From Sporosarcina obsidiansis (GTDB lineage Bacteria; Bacillota; Bacilli; Bacillales_A; Planococcaceae): DNA of 64,000 nt. The translations under genes and the position numbers were made by a program. The stretch is from the NCBI RefSeq assembly GCF_009651005.1, contig NZ_WHVW01000001.1, forward strand, positions 1 through 64,000, written 5' to 3'. The notes under the pieces are model-generated. The model did not search any database. It was not told the origin of the DNA and was given only the letters and a program-made list of their open reading frames with translations. Below, one piece after another: positions 34,777 through 43,120 of the stretch; position 1 is the stretch's first letter; each line of letters starts with the position of its first letter.

Positions 34777-36714
34777 ATGTTTGATTCATTGTTGATGGAT
34801 TTAATGTTAGTCGTATTGATAGGTGTAGGGTCACAGTGGGTGGCATGGCGTACAAGAATGCCAGCAATTGTGGTCATGGCGATTGCCGGATTGTTGGTAG
34901 GACCGATACTGGGGTGGATTAATCCCCAACAATCGATGGGAGAACTATTTGGTCCGATTATTACGTTTGCAGTAGCTATCATTTTATTCGAAGGAAGTTT
35001 AAATCTTGATTTTAAAGAGATCAAAGGGTTTGGCCGTCCTGTTGCACGAATAGTTACAATTGGTGCTTTTATCGCATGGATTGCCGGTTCTTTGGCAGCA
35101 CATTATATTGCGGGTCTTTCTTGGGAAGTGGCTTTCATTATCGGGGGGTTATTTATCGTAACAGGTCCTACCGTCATTTTACCTTTATTGCGACAGGCAC
35201 GATTAAAACCTCGCCCCGCAGCCATTCTGAAATGGGAAGGGATTGTGGTAGACCCATTCGGTGCGCTGCTAGCAGTCTTCGCATTTGAAGTCATCAAGTT
35301 TATTAATGATGAAGTCACAGCGAAAGCGATGATGCTTTTTGTTGGGGCTTCCCTGTTTTCGGTCTTACTTGGATGGGGAACGAGTCGGATCTTAGGAGCT
35401 GCGTTTGAAAAAGGGACGATCCCGGAATATTTGAAAGCGCCGATTTTATTTGGATTGGTCTTGTTTGTCTTCGTACTATCTGATGAAATTATGCATGAAA
35501 CGGGATTGCTCGCAGTAACGGCGATGGGGATGACGATGGCGAATATGTCACTCACTACATTGAATGATATCCGAAATTTCAAAGAAAATATTTCCGTCTT
35601 ACTCATTTCTGGAATTTTTGTCATGTTGACAGCATCTCTGGAACCTCACATATTAATTGAAATCTTGAATCCGAAAATTGTTTTATATGTACTGGCCATG
35701 CTGTTTGTAGTCCGTCCACTGTCCATTTGGTTAGCAACCATTGGAACGGATCTGACAATTCGAGAGCGCGCGCTGATCGGTTGGATTGCACCTCGTGGGA
35801 TCGTCGCCTTAACGGTCTCCGGCTATTTTGCGACGATCTTACTAGACAATGGCTATAAAGATGCAGAACTGCTCACAGCACTGACATTTGCACTCGTATT
35901 TTCTACCGTGGTGATGCATGGCTTTTCCATTGGCTGGCTAGCTAAGAAATTGAACTTGACTACGCCGGAAGAGTTTGGTGTCGTACTCATTGGTAGCTCT
36001 CGTTTTGTGGCGGAACTTGCAAAAACGATTCAAGAGGCAGACCATCAAGTACTGATCATGGATAACTCATGGGGAGGACTATCGAATGCTCGAAAATTAG
36101 AGATCCCTACTTATATGGGAGATATTTTATCTGAGCATACAGGCTACCATTTGGAAATGACGCCATACCGATATATTTTGGCGATGACCAAAATGGACGC
36201 ATATAATTCCCATGTGTGTGCAGATTTTACGCCCGATCTTGGCCGTGATATGTTATTTCAAACGACTACGCACAAACGTAATGGAGACCAGCAATTCAAC
36301 TTGGCAACTGGCCAGTTTTTGTTTTCACCGAATTTATCAATTGATGAATTGGAAGAGCGAATGAATGCGGGATATGTTTTCCGTAAAACATTGCTGACGA
36401 AACAATACAGTTATACTCAATATCTGCGTGAGCGGGATGATCAATCAATTTTACTGTATATTATCCGAGCAAATGGAGAGATGGAATTTTATACAGCAGA
36501 GAAAGAACTGCAAGCACAAACCGGTGATACCATTGTCACGCTGTCTACTCCAACCAAAACGATCGAACGGACGATTGATCGCCTGGAAGGAAAAAACGGC
36601 AAGACGTTAATCAAAAAGGAACTAGTGGAAACTAAATTTATCGAAGACTCACCGAATGAAAAACCAGAATTACCGGGGGAAGCCCCACCGAAAATAAATA
36701 GGATTACGGACTAA
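34777..36714 (+). CDS. CPA1-type cation/proton antiporter with RCK domain
   Basis: This 645-residue protein has a membrane domain of about 12 helices (1-390) with CPA1 features ('GPILGWINPQQSMGELFGPIITFAVAIILFEGSLNLDF', read in two parts; 'TGPTVILPLLRQ'; 'APRGIVALTVSGYFA'). A Rossmann-like RCK_N domain follows (about 400-500, 'FGVVLIGSSRFVAELAKTIQ'), then an RCK_C-like end. It should exchange K+ or Na+ for H+, gated by nucleotide or ion binding. The start at 34777 follows GGAGGGG; an in-frame ATG 27 bp upstream precedes the ribosome site. Confidence 0.88.
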   Translation: MFDSLLMDLMLVVLIGVGSQWVAWRTRMPAIVVMAIAGLLVGPILGWINPQQSMGELFGPIITFAVAIILFEGSLNLDFKEIKGFGRPVARIVTIGAFIAWIAGSLAAHYIAGLSWEVAFIIGGLFIVTGPTVILPLLRQARLKPRPAAILKWEGIVVDPFGALLAVFAFEVIKFINDEVTAKAMMLFVGASLFSVLLGWGTSRILGAAFEKGTIPEYLKAPILFGLVLFVFVLSDEIMHETGLLAVTAMGMTMANMSLTTLNDIRNFKENISVLLISGIFVMLTASLEPHILIEILNPKIVLYVLAMLFVVRPLSIWLATIGTDLTIRERALIGWIAPRGIVALTVSGYFATILLDNGYKDAELLTALTFALVFSTVVMHGFSIGWLAKKLNLTTPEEFGVVLIGSSRFVAELAKTIQEADHQVLIMDNSWGGLSNARKLEIPTYMGDILSEHTGYHLEMTPYRYILAMTKMDAYNSHVCADFTPDLGRDMLFQTTTHKRNGDQQFNLATGQFLFSPNLSIDELEERMNAGYVFRKTLLTKQYSYTQYLRERDDQSILLYIIRANGEMEFYTAEKELQAQTGDTIVTLSTPTKTIERTIDRLEGKNGKTLIKKELVETKFIEDSPNEKPELPGEAPPKINRITD

Positions 36715-36725
36715 AAGGAGGAGCC

Positions 36726-37289
36726 ATGTTGAAAGTGTTGTTTGTGGATGGAACGATCATTGGCAGGAAAACGGGGAACGTGTTAGACACGGTGCAACGG
36801 TATATTCAAGAAACGGGAGCCCAGATTGAAGTAGAACGGATTGATTTTTCAGACTTTGAGCATCAATTTGTTGATGGACGTCCGTTGCATGCATACAACG
36901 AAGATATGCAGAAATTGGTCAAGATGTTTGAGTCGGCAGATGGTTACGTCATTGCAACGCCCATTTTCCAAGGATCGATTCCAGGCGTTTTGAAGAATGC
37001 ATTTGATTTACTACATCCCCATGTTATGCGTTATAAACCGGTATCGATTGTGGCGAACGGTGGAACCTATCAGCATTACTTAGTCGTAGAAAATCAGCTG
37101 AAACCGATCTTGGATTATTTTCGCTGTCTCGTCACACCGAACTATGTCTATACGCACACTACTCATTTTAATGAACAAAACCAAATTGTTGATGAAGACG
37201 TCCACGGTCGCCTCCGTGAACTGGCACGTGTATTTGTGAAATACGCTGAGATGAGCAGGGATTTGCCGAAAAAGGCATTGGATGAATAA
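36726..37289 (+). CDS. NADPH-dependent FMN reductase-like flavoprotein
   Basis: This 187-residue flavodoxin-fold protein begins 'MLKVLFVDGTIIGRKTGNVL' (phosphate-binding loop) and has the family motif 'ATPIFQGSIPGVLKNAFDLL', which contacts the flavin. It resembles SsuE/AzoR-type NAD(P)H:FMN reductases. The ATG at 36726 follows AAAAGGAGGAG and lies 11 bp after the antiporter gene, so the two form an operon ended by a terminator. Confidence 0.85.
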   Translation: MLKVLFVDGTIIGRKTGNVLDTVQRYIQETGAQIEVERIDFSDFEHQFVDGRPLHAYNEDMQKLVKMFESADGYVIATPIFQGSIPGVLKNAFDLLHPHVMRYKPVSIVANGGTYQHYLVVENQLKPILDYFRCLVTPNYVYTHTTHFNEQNQIVDEDVHGRLRELARVFVKYAEMSRDLPKKALDE

Positions 37290-37292
37290 TAA

Positions 37293-37331
37293 AACACGCC
37301 ATGCAGCAATTGAGCTGTATGGCGTATTTTC
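37293..37331 (+). terminator. Terminator of the antiporter/flavoprotein operon
   Basis: ACGCCATGCAGC pairs with GCTGTATGGCGT across a short loop (about 37296-37325, wobble pair included), followed by ATTTTC. Confidence 0.8.
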
Positions 37332-37577
37332 ATTTTGTTGGAAAAAGGTTTGGCAGTTAATTTACAAGGGTACTAAACGTATACACGTGACAATTGGATA
37401 CTAGTAAATTTCACCCGTACATAGGAAGCCTTCCTGAATAACCTGGTACTAGGCGGGTAAGATGAGATAATTGATAATTAAGAAAGTGGTCTTTAGACGG
37501 ATTGGCTAACTAAATGGCTTTGATTACACTAATAATTAAAGTGTACGAGCGAAAATTCCTACCCGGAGGTGGATGCC

Positions 37578-38165
37578 ATGAATGCTGTAATGGGGTTTGC
37601 GAGCGCAGCCGAACAATTGCAAAGGTATGACGCAGTCCGAAGAAGGAATGCTGAAAATGCCTATGAACGACAAACACAATTTCGTGATCATACAAATAAA
37701 ACGAAAGACGATTTAGAAGCACTACTGCGAGGAGAAGAAGAGCCAGTAGTAAAAGCGGCAACCGAGAAGTCGGACTTTCAAAAATTAGATGCTGGTCAAG
37801 TGAAAAACATTGCCATTCCACTCGGCAACACATTGGAAGAAACCATTGCCCTTTGGCGTGATGTTCGAAAAGAGGCTTATTCCCATGCCGAAATGACAAC
37901 AGCTGACTATCAACTCGGCAGTAAAGCCTCTGCCAAAATCGCAGAGGCCGAATTGCAACTGGCTTTACACAACCGTGCCAAAACGATTCGAGACAAAATG
38001 CATAGTGCATCGGCTGCTCCAACAGCTTCAAGTTCTATGACAGAGGTAGCAATGGATCGAATGCAAAGATGGTATGATACTGCATTTTCCGCCTATAGTA
38101 TCCAAAGTCAGGCGAAAGGTAATGACTATCGAATTGAATGGCCTGAAATGTCCGTCAGTGTCTAA
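37578..38165 (+). CDS. Uncharacterised 195-residue protein
   Basis: I do not recognise this protein. It is Ala/Glu/Arg-rich and probably mostly helical, without membrane segment, signal peptide or Cys. Residues 1-50 look like a long amphipathic helix ('AAEQLQRYDAVRRRNAENAYERQ', read in two parts). A middle segment contains 'IPLGNTLEETIALWRDVRKEAY', and 'ASAKIAEAELQLAL' suggests coiled coil. A Ser/Ala/Thr-rich hinge precedes the C-terminal 'WYDTAFSAYSIQSQA'. The ATG at 37578 follows CGGAGGTGG; a GTG at 37569 overlaps that site. It stands alone after a 290-bp gap and deserves a structure prediction. Confidence 0.65.
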   Translation: MNAVMGFASAAEQLQRYDAVRRRNAENAYERQTQFRDHTNKTKDDLEALLRGEEEPVVKAATEKSDFQKLDAGQVKNIAIPLGNTLEETIALWRDVRKEAYSHAEMTTADYQLGSKASAKIAEAELQLALHNRAKTIRDKMHSASAAPTASSSMTEVAMDRMQRWYDTAFSAYSIQSQAKGNDYRIEWPEMSVSV

Positions 38166-38272
38166 GTGGAAAGCGAAGCTAATTTGCTAGCTGTTAGCTA
38201 CGAATCAACCACAGTCCGTTTTACTGATACTTCAGTGAAATGGGCTTTTTGGTGTAGAAAGGGGAGAATACA

Positions 38273-38764
38273 ATGGGGAAGAAAAGTAAATCTATTAAAA
38301 CAAATGCAGTCCGGATTATTGAGAGTGAAAAGATCGACTACGAGTTGCGCAGCTACGAAGTGGAAGACGGTCACAATGACGGCATCTCCGTAGCCAATAA
38401 AACAAATGAGCCGGCAGCGAATGTTTACAAAACATTAGTTGCTATGGCGAGCAAGACGGACTTACTAGTTTTTATCATTCCGGTAGCAGATGAGCTTGAT
38501 CTGAAAAAAGCAGCGAGAGCAACAGGTTTTAAGAAGATAGACATGCTGCCGATGAAAGACCTGACGAAAGAAACTGGCTACGTTCGGGGTGGTTGTTCAC
38601 CAGTCGGCATGAAAAAAGAATTGCCGACATGTATTGATCAACAGGCGGAATCTCTTGACTATATCTTGGTTAGCGCAGGAAAAATAGGCTTGCAAATGAA
38701 ACTCTCTCCACATGATCTAGCGGAAGTGACCGAGGCGAAGTTTGTGGATATCGTTAAAGGCTGA
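38273..38764 (+). CDS. ybaK: YbaK/EbsC family aminoacyl-tRNA deacylase
   Basis: This 163-residue protein matches the YbaK/EbsC group, which removes Cys mischarged on tRNA-Pro. Seen are 'KIDYELRSYEVED' near the start, 'NVYKTLVAMASKTDLLVFIIPVADELDLKKAARA' (in two parts), and the conserved C-terminal 'TGYVRGGCSPVGMKK' with the Gly-rich active site loop. The ATG at 38273 follows AAAGGGGAG. Single gene. Confidence 0.9.
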   Translation: MGKKSKSIKTNAVRIIESEKIDYELRSYEVEDGHNDGISVANKTNEPAANVYKTLVAMASKTDLLVFIIPVADELDLKKAARATGFKKIDMLPMKDLTKETGYVRGGCSPVGMKKELPTCIDQQAESLDYILVSAGKIGLQMKLSPHDLAEVTEAKFVDIVKG

Positions 38765-38831
38765 AGTATCATTTTTGGGTTTTTCTGTTACAATAGATAG
38801 AAAGAGTGTTTGACAACTAGAAGAAAGAAGA

Positions 38832-39485
38832 ATGTATATGCGCAATTTATTAGCTTGGCGATGGATTTTCTTCATAGGTGGAATGGTGATCATGTCGCTA
38901 GGTATTTCTCTCACAATAAAAGGACAGCGACTCGGGATCAGCCCGTGGGATGTTCTGCACGTCGGGTTGTTTCAAAATATTGGACTGACGATCGGATCCT
39001 GGAGCATTATCACAGGATTTTTAATCGTGACGGTTACATCACTTGTTCTCAGAGAGTGGCCTAGATGGGGAACGTGGTTGAATATGATGATGATTGGACT
39101 GTTTATCGACTTCTTTAATTGGATTTTACCGGATTTGACATCATTGCCAGCACAAATCGTCAGTTTTATACTGGGGGTTTTGGTCCTCTCGTACGGCGTG
39201 GGGATTTATGTTTCACCGAATCTAGGAGCAGGTCCACGTGATAGTTTGATGCTGTTATTCGTTGAGAAATTTGGATGGAGTCTTCGCGTAGTGCGTACAG
39301 CGATCGAAGCGACAGTCACATTAATTGGCTTTTTGCTTGGTGGTCCAGTAGGAATTGGAACATTATTTGTCGTATTATTTTGCGGACAAATCATCCAAAT
39401 CGCATTGCCGCAGTGTCGCATAATTTTATTGAAGATTACAGATCAAGAGGATGAAAAAGTTTTATTACACTATAAAGGAGCATAA
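38832..39485 (+). CDS. YczE/YyaS/YitT family membrane protein
   Basis: This 217-residue protein has five or six membrane helices and the family pattern 'IMSLGISLTIKGQRLGISPWDVLHVGL' (two parts) near the N-terminus, then 'GVGIYVSPNLGAGPRDSLMLLF'. B. subtilis YczE affects surfactin and plipastatin production, but the biochemical role is unknown. The start is ATG at 38832 or 38838. Confidence 0.82.
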   Translation: MYMRNLLAWRWIFFIGGMVIMSLGISLTIKGQRLGISPWDVLHVGLFQNIGLTIGSWSIITGFLIVTVTSLVLREWPRWGTWLNMMMIGLFIDFFNWILPDLTSLPAQIVSFILGVLVLSYGVGIYVSPNLGAGPRDSLMLLFVEKFGWSLRVVRTAIEATVTLIGFLLGGPVGIGTLFVVLFCGQIIQIALPQCRIILLKITDQEDEKVLLHYKGA

Positions 39486-39532
39486 GCGGAGACGCTGTGC
39501 TTTTTTTATTTGACTAGACATAGAATAAATAG

Positions 39533-40639
39533 ATGAAAGAAAGGATGGTTAGCATATACGGACATATAACAGAATACATGGGAACAGCTTATACGGGCAA
39601 AGGCATTATGCACAAGTACGAGGAATTATTGGAAGATTCGAGGAAGACTATCTTCTTGAAATGTTTGCCTACCCACTCTTTGTCACAGGTCCTGAATGAT
39701 TTAGCTATTTACTTTGTCAAAAGAGGACATCAAGTGGATCGTTTTATGAATCCTGGGCAAGCGGATAAAACCGATGCGATTTATGTGAAAGAGCGGAGTC
39801 TATTCATCTTACAGGCTTCTCATCCGATTTCTTTTGAACCGACCGATTTAGGAGGGCACCATAAAGTATTCTGCTTTTATGATGTATACCATCAAGAACA
39901 ACTTTATCAACAACATGATGAAGTAGGGAATTTACTAAAGGATGGGAAAGTCAGCTTTGAAAAGTCCTTAGTTGCGCTACAAGAAGCAAAGGCTATTCAT
40001 GATGAGTGGGAAGTAGTCAATATTCAAAGGATGGATTGGAAGCGCCACACAGAGATAGTGGAAGAATTGAAAGATGAGATTTTCGGCACGATCGAATTGG
40101 CAAAGCCATCGCAAGTATCTCATCGCATTATTGGTTCTTTGTCTGCTGGTAGTGCACACGACTTTATTCCGTCTATTACAAAACGAATGCGACGACGGTT
40201 ACTGATCAAAGGGTTGCCTGGTACTGGGAAATCAACCATGATGAGGGCGATTGGTCAAGAAGCACAGCAACGAGGGATAGATGTGCTATATGGCTGGTGC
40301 GGTCTCGATCCATCGAGCATCGACTTAGTGTTGTTTCCGGAGCTATCTATCTGTTTGTTTGATTCGACGCAGCCGCATGCTTATGATCCCGAGAGTCCTC
40401 GTGATGAAATTGTCGACATCGTTCCTTTGTGCAAGAAAGATGAACAACTTGAGAAGCAAATTGATGAGATACAACATCGATATCGTGAAAAGATTGCAGA
40501 TGCTGGAGGATATATGCAGACAGCGATAAAAGCACAGAACAGCGCCAGAATTCAGATGGATCGCGCACTGAACGTGGAGGTGTTTGAGAAGAAATTGCAA
40601 AATTTATATGCGTTTATCAAAGCGATGGATGGAAACTGA
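39533..40639 (+). CDS. P-loop ATPase of the PRK06851 type with duplicated module
   Basis: This protein of about 368 residues appears built of two copies of one module. The second (about 195-368) has an intact Walker A 'GLPGTGKSTMM'. The first (about 8-180) aligns with it ('YTGKGIMHKYEELL' with 'SAHDFIPSITKRM'; 'LKCLPTHSLSQVL' with 'IKGLPGTGKSTMM'), but its P-loop has lost the GxxxxGKS pattern. The length fits the uncharacterised ATPase family PRK06851 of Firmicutes. The C-terminus is a long helical stretch. Start uncertain: ATG 39533 lacks a clear ribosome site and ATG 39545 has AAAGG directly adjacent. Confidence 0.68.
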   Translation: MKERMVSIYGHITEYMGTAYTGKGIMHKYEELLEDSRKTIFLKCLPTHSLSQVLNDLAIYFVKRGHQVDRFMNPGQADKTDAIYVKERSLFILQASHPISFEPTDLGGHHKVFCFYDVYHQEQLYQQHDEVGNLLKDGKVSFEKSLVALQEAKAIHDEWEVVNIQRMDWKRHTEIVEELKDEIFGTIELAKPSQVSHRIIGSLSAGSAHDFIPSITKRMRRRLLIKGLPGTGKSTMMRAIGQEAQQRGIDVLYGWCGLDPSSIDLVLFPELSICLFDSTQPHAYDPESPRDEIVDIVPLCKKDEQLEKQIDEIQHRYREKIADAGGYMQTAIKAQNSARIQMDRALNVEVFEKKLQNLYAFIKAMDGN

Positions 40640-40655
40640 TGCGTTAGGTGACGGA

Positions 40656-40813
40656 TCCGAGCCAAAATTTTACCCCAACGCTCCAATCTAAAGGAGAACC
40701 GAGCGAAACAGCTCTCGGGCCGCTCCAAAGCGCACTTCAACCGCGCTAATCACCCGTTTCACCGAGCGAAACATAGCCATAACCGCACCAAAGATATCCA
40801 GCACCGGCCCCAT
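40656..40813 (+). repeat. 21-bp-phased short repeat array, 8 units
   Basis: Units start at 40656, 40677, 40698, 40719, 40740, 40761, 40782 and 40803, all exactly 21 bp apart. Examples are ACCGAGCGAAA (twice), GCCGCTCCAAA and ACCGCACCAAA. The GAGCG core of some units is complementary to the CGCTC core of neighbours, so the RNA could form short hairpins. It fills the gap between two convergent genes. Confidence 0.9.
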
Positions 40814-40825
40814 CACATGGCGAAG

Positions 40826-40858
40826 AAAAAACCGCAGAGCTCCCTGCGGTTTTTAGTC
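40826..40858. terminator. Terminator between convergent genes
   Basis: AAAAACCGCAG (40827-40837) pairs with CTGCGGTTTTT (40844-40854), leaving a short loop. The A- and T-ends suit both directions; it directly abuts the stop of the deacetylase gene. Confidence 0.8.
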
Positions 40859-41524
40859 GAACGTATAGCGATAAAACTTTTCATTATGAAGCCATTCCAA
40901 GGCATCTTCTTCTTGAGCAGCCCAACGCTTCTCCATATCTTGTAACATCCAAAGTGTTTGTGAAGCATGTGCTTTCAAGGCAGCGATTTTCTTATCTTGC
41001 ATATCAGCTACATGATGAATGACATCGGGTTCACCAATCACATTTACGGTGTTATTGTCGAATGCGTTGACATATAGTACCGGACGTTGAGCTTCAGGAA
41101 TACGTCTCACTGCTTCTACAACAGCTTGACCTGTAGCATTGTGATCAGGATGCACGGCTAATTGGGGATGGAAGGAAATAACGAGGGAAGGGTTCACTTC
41201 CTCAATCAAATCAGTCACCAACTTGATCATTTTATCAGGATCTTCGAATTCAATCGTTTTATCACGTAGTCCCATCATTCGTAAATCCGTTAATCCCATC
41301 GCGTTACAAGCGTTCAATAATTCTTGCTTGCGAACTTGTGGCAAAGTTTCGCGGTTAGCAAATGGAGGATTTCCTAAGTTCCGTCCCATTTCACCGAGAG
41401 TCAGGCAGGCATAGGTAACAGGCACGCCCATCTCGATATATTTTGAAATCGTTCCCGACACGCCAAACGCTTCATCGTCCGGATGAGGGAAAATGACTAC
41501 TACATGTCTTTCTTTTTGCAACAT
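40853..41524 (-). CDS. bshB2: Bacillithiol biosynthesis deacetylase BshB2
   Basis: This 223-residue enzyme of the PIG-L/LmbE deacetylase family has the zinc motif 'PHPDDEAFG' near the start and the third ligand in 'HPDHNATGQAVVEAV'. BshB2 removes acetate from GlcNAc-malate in bacillithiol synthesis; close relatives also act on bacillithiol conjugates. The ATG at 41524 follows GGGAGAG. The partner gene yojF ends 16 bp upstream, the same pair as B. subtilis yojF-yojG. Confidence 0.9.
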   Translation of the reverse strand: MLQKERHVVVIFPHPDDEAFGVSGTISKYIEMGVPVTYACLTLGEMGRNLGNPPFANRETLPQVRKQELLNACNAMGLTDLRMMGLRDKTIEFEDPDKMIKLVTDLIEEVNPSLVISFHPQLAVHPDHNATGQAVVEAVRRIPEAQRPVLYVNAFDNNTVNVIGEPDVIHHVADMQDKKIAALKAHASQTLWMLQDMEKRWAAQEEDALEWLHNEKFYRYTFD

Positions 41525-41540
41525 GAAAATCTCTCCCTTC

Positions 41541-41891
41541 TTAATAAGCAAATGGCGTTTCGCTGATCTCTAGCGCAACAGCAAGTTTCCCATCAGGTCC
41601 GAGACCCGCCATCAATAAACGATCATGTTCATCCATTGTGTAATGGGTAATCCCTTGAGCGTAAATCCAGCCGCTCGGCAATTTGAGTCCGATGCGGTGA
41701 GGGGAGTCACCAGCAACTTTTCCAAGTTCATAGCGGATGACGATATTACGAATAAAGGCACCTGCATTGAAAAATCCTTCTTGGAAATGGGAAGCATACG
41801 ATCCATTCGTAGTTTCCAAATGAATGTAAACATCTTTATTGGCAAAGGAGTCTAGTAACTCCTGCAAATGATTTGCGTCAACAGTTTGCAT
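41541..41891 (-). CDS. yojF: YojF family protein (DUF1806)
   Basis: This 116-residue protein matches the YojF family: 'LQELLDSFANKDVYIHLETTNGSYA' (two parts), 'FFNAGAFIRNIVIRYE', 'HRIGLKLPSGWIYAQGITHY'. It is always found beside the BshB2 deacetylase and is presumed to aid bacillithiol metabolism; its biochemistry is unknown. The ATG at 41891 has AGGAGGAAG upstream; the open frame extends ten codons further without support. Confidence 0.87.
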   Translation of the reverse strand: MQTVDANHLQELLDSFANKDVYIHLETTNGSYASHFQEGFFNAGAFIRNIVIRYELGKVAGDSPHRIGLKLPSGWIYAQGITHYTMDEHDRLLMAGLGPDGKLAVALEISETPFAY

Positions 41892-42029
41892 ACTCTTCCT
41901 CCTATTATAGCGTGTATTCACGGACGGTAGACAAATTGCTGCACAGAGCCATGTGCAATGATTTGGCTACAATCCATCTAGTAGTAGTATATAGAAAGTC
42001 TAGTTTGAATGCGATTAGATGGCTCATGA

Positions 42030-42058
42030 GAAAAGCCAGGAGAAGTTTCCTGGCTTTC
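42030..42058 (-). terminator. Hairpin after pdxK
   Basis: AAAGCCAGGA pairs with TCCTGGCTTT (42032-42057). On the minus strand it is followed by TCTC and lacks a long T-run, so terminator strength is moderate. Confidence 0.6.
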
Positions 42059-42064
42059 TACCGA

Positions 42065-42901
42065 TCAAACTTCTCGCAGCTCAATTTCTGGTACTTCGAA
42101 TCTGTTTTTCGCGCCATGCATGACAGGCCCCACGTATTCATTAAGTTTCCAACCATGGGTAATTGCAGCTGTTACAAATTGTTTCGCTTGTATTACTGCC
42201 TCTCTAGTATGTAATCCATTGGCTAAATTCGCAGTAATCGCGGCCGCAAATGTGCAACCAGCACCATGATTATAGGGGGTATCTGCTTTTTTTGCTTCTA
42301 ACAGAGTAAACGTACGCCCATCGTAAAATAAATCTACTGCTGCCGGATGATCTAACTGCTTGCCGCCTTTAATGACCACATTGCGAGCACCGAGATCGTG
42401 GATTTTCTGTGCAGCTTCTTTCATTTCATCTATCGTTTTCAAGGTTTTCATGCCTGCCAATTGTCCGGCTTCAAATAAATTAGGTGTAATAATCTCGGCT
42501 TTCGGCACTAAATAACGGATCATTGCATCGGTGTTTCCTGGGTTCAACACCTCATCCTCACCTTTACAAACCATGACAGGATCGATGACGACGTGATCAA
42601 GTCCGGATTCCTCAATTGCTTGTCCAGCTGTCTGAATGATTTCTTCCGTACTCAGCATACCGGTCTTAATTGCATCAATACCAGTAGATAACGCTGTTTT
42701 CAATTGTGCTTTCACGACATCAATTGGCAAGGAATAGACATTGTGCGCCCATTGATTTTCTGGATCCATCGTCACAACGACCGTCAAGGCGGTCATACCA
42801 TACGTCCCATGCTCTTGAAATGTTTTCAAATCAGCTTGAATCCCCGCACCGCCCGATGTATCCGAACCTGCAATTGTTAAGGTCTTCTTCAGAGTCATCA
42901 T
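42065..42901 (-). CDS. pdxK: Pyridoxine/pyridoxal/pyridoxamine kinase
   Basis: This 278-residue ribokinase-fold enzyme is close to B. subtilis PdxK (formerly YwdB), a ThiD relative that phosphorylates B6 vitamers. Seen are 'TIAGSDTSGGAGIQADLKTF', 'IDPVMVCKGEDEVL', 'IITPNLFEAGQLAGM' and the catalytic loop 'DTPYNHGAGCTFAAAI'. The ATG at 42901 lies seven bases after GAAGGGG. Divergent from the DUF4230-ung operon and at the same place as in the B. subtilis ywd region. A ThiD (HMP kinase) activity cannot be ruled out. Confidence 0.88.
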   Translation of the reverse strand: MMTLKKTLTIAGSDTSGGAGIQADLKTFQEHGTYGMTALTVVVTMDPENQWAHNVYSLPIDVVKAQLKTALSTGIDAIKTGMLSTEEIIQTAGQAIEESGLDHVVIDPVMVCKGEDEVLNPGNTDAMIRYLVPKAEIITPNLFEAGQLAGMKTLKTIDEMKEAAQKIHDLGARNVVIKGGKQLDHPAAVDLFYDGRTFTLLEAKKADTPYNHGAGCTFAAAITANLANGLHTREAVIQAKQFVTAAITHGWKLNEYVGPVMHGAKNRFEVPEIELREV

Positions 42902-43120
42902 CAAACGTCCCCTTCATTTACGAAATTTTCCTGTTACTAATTTTAACTAACTAAAAGCAGAAATACAATTAATTCGGATGATCTGAAGTTCTATGATATT
43001 GTATAGAAATCCATAGTTTTACATGAATAGACAATGAAACTTATTACCTTGTAGAACGTACAAATAAATGGAGAAAGAACTTGTATTTTGTCTACTAATA
43101 GGACGGAAAGGTCGTGAATC

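Noticed and set aside
35103-35624. 173-codon minus-strand frame inside the antiporter gene
   Set aside because: Complement of a membrane-helix coding region; no ribosome site and no family pattern.
40656-40813. CRISPR array
   Set aside because: The repeats are only 11 bp and degenerate, the spacers are 10 bp, and no cas genes are present. The 21-bp step is far below CRISPR unit length.
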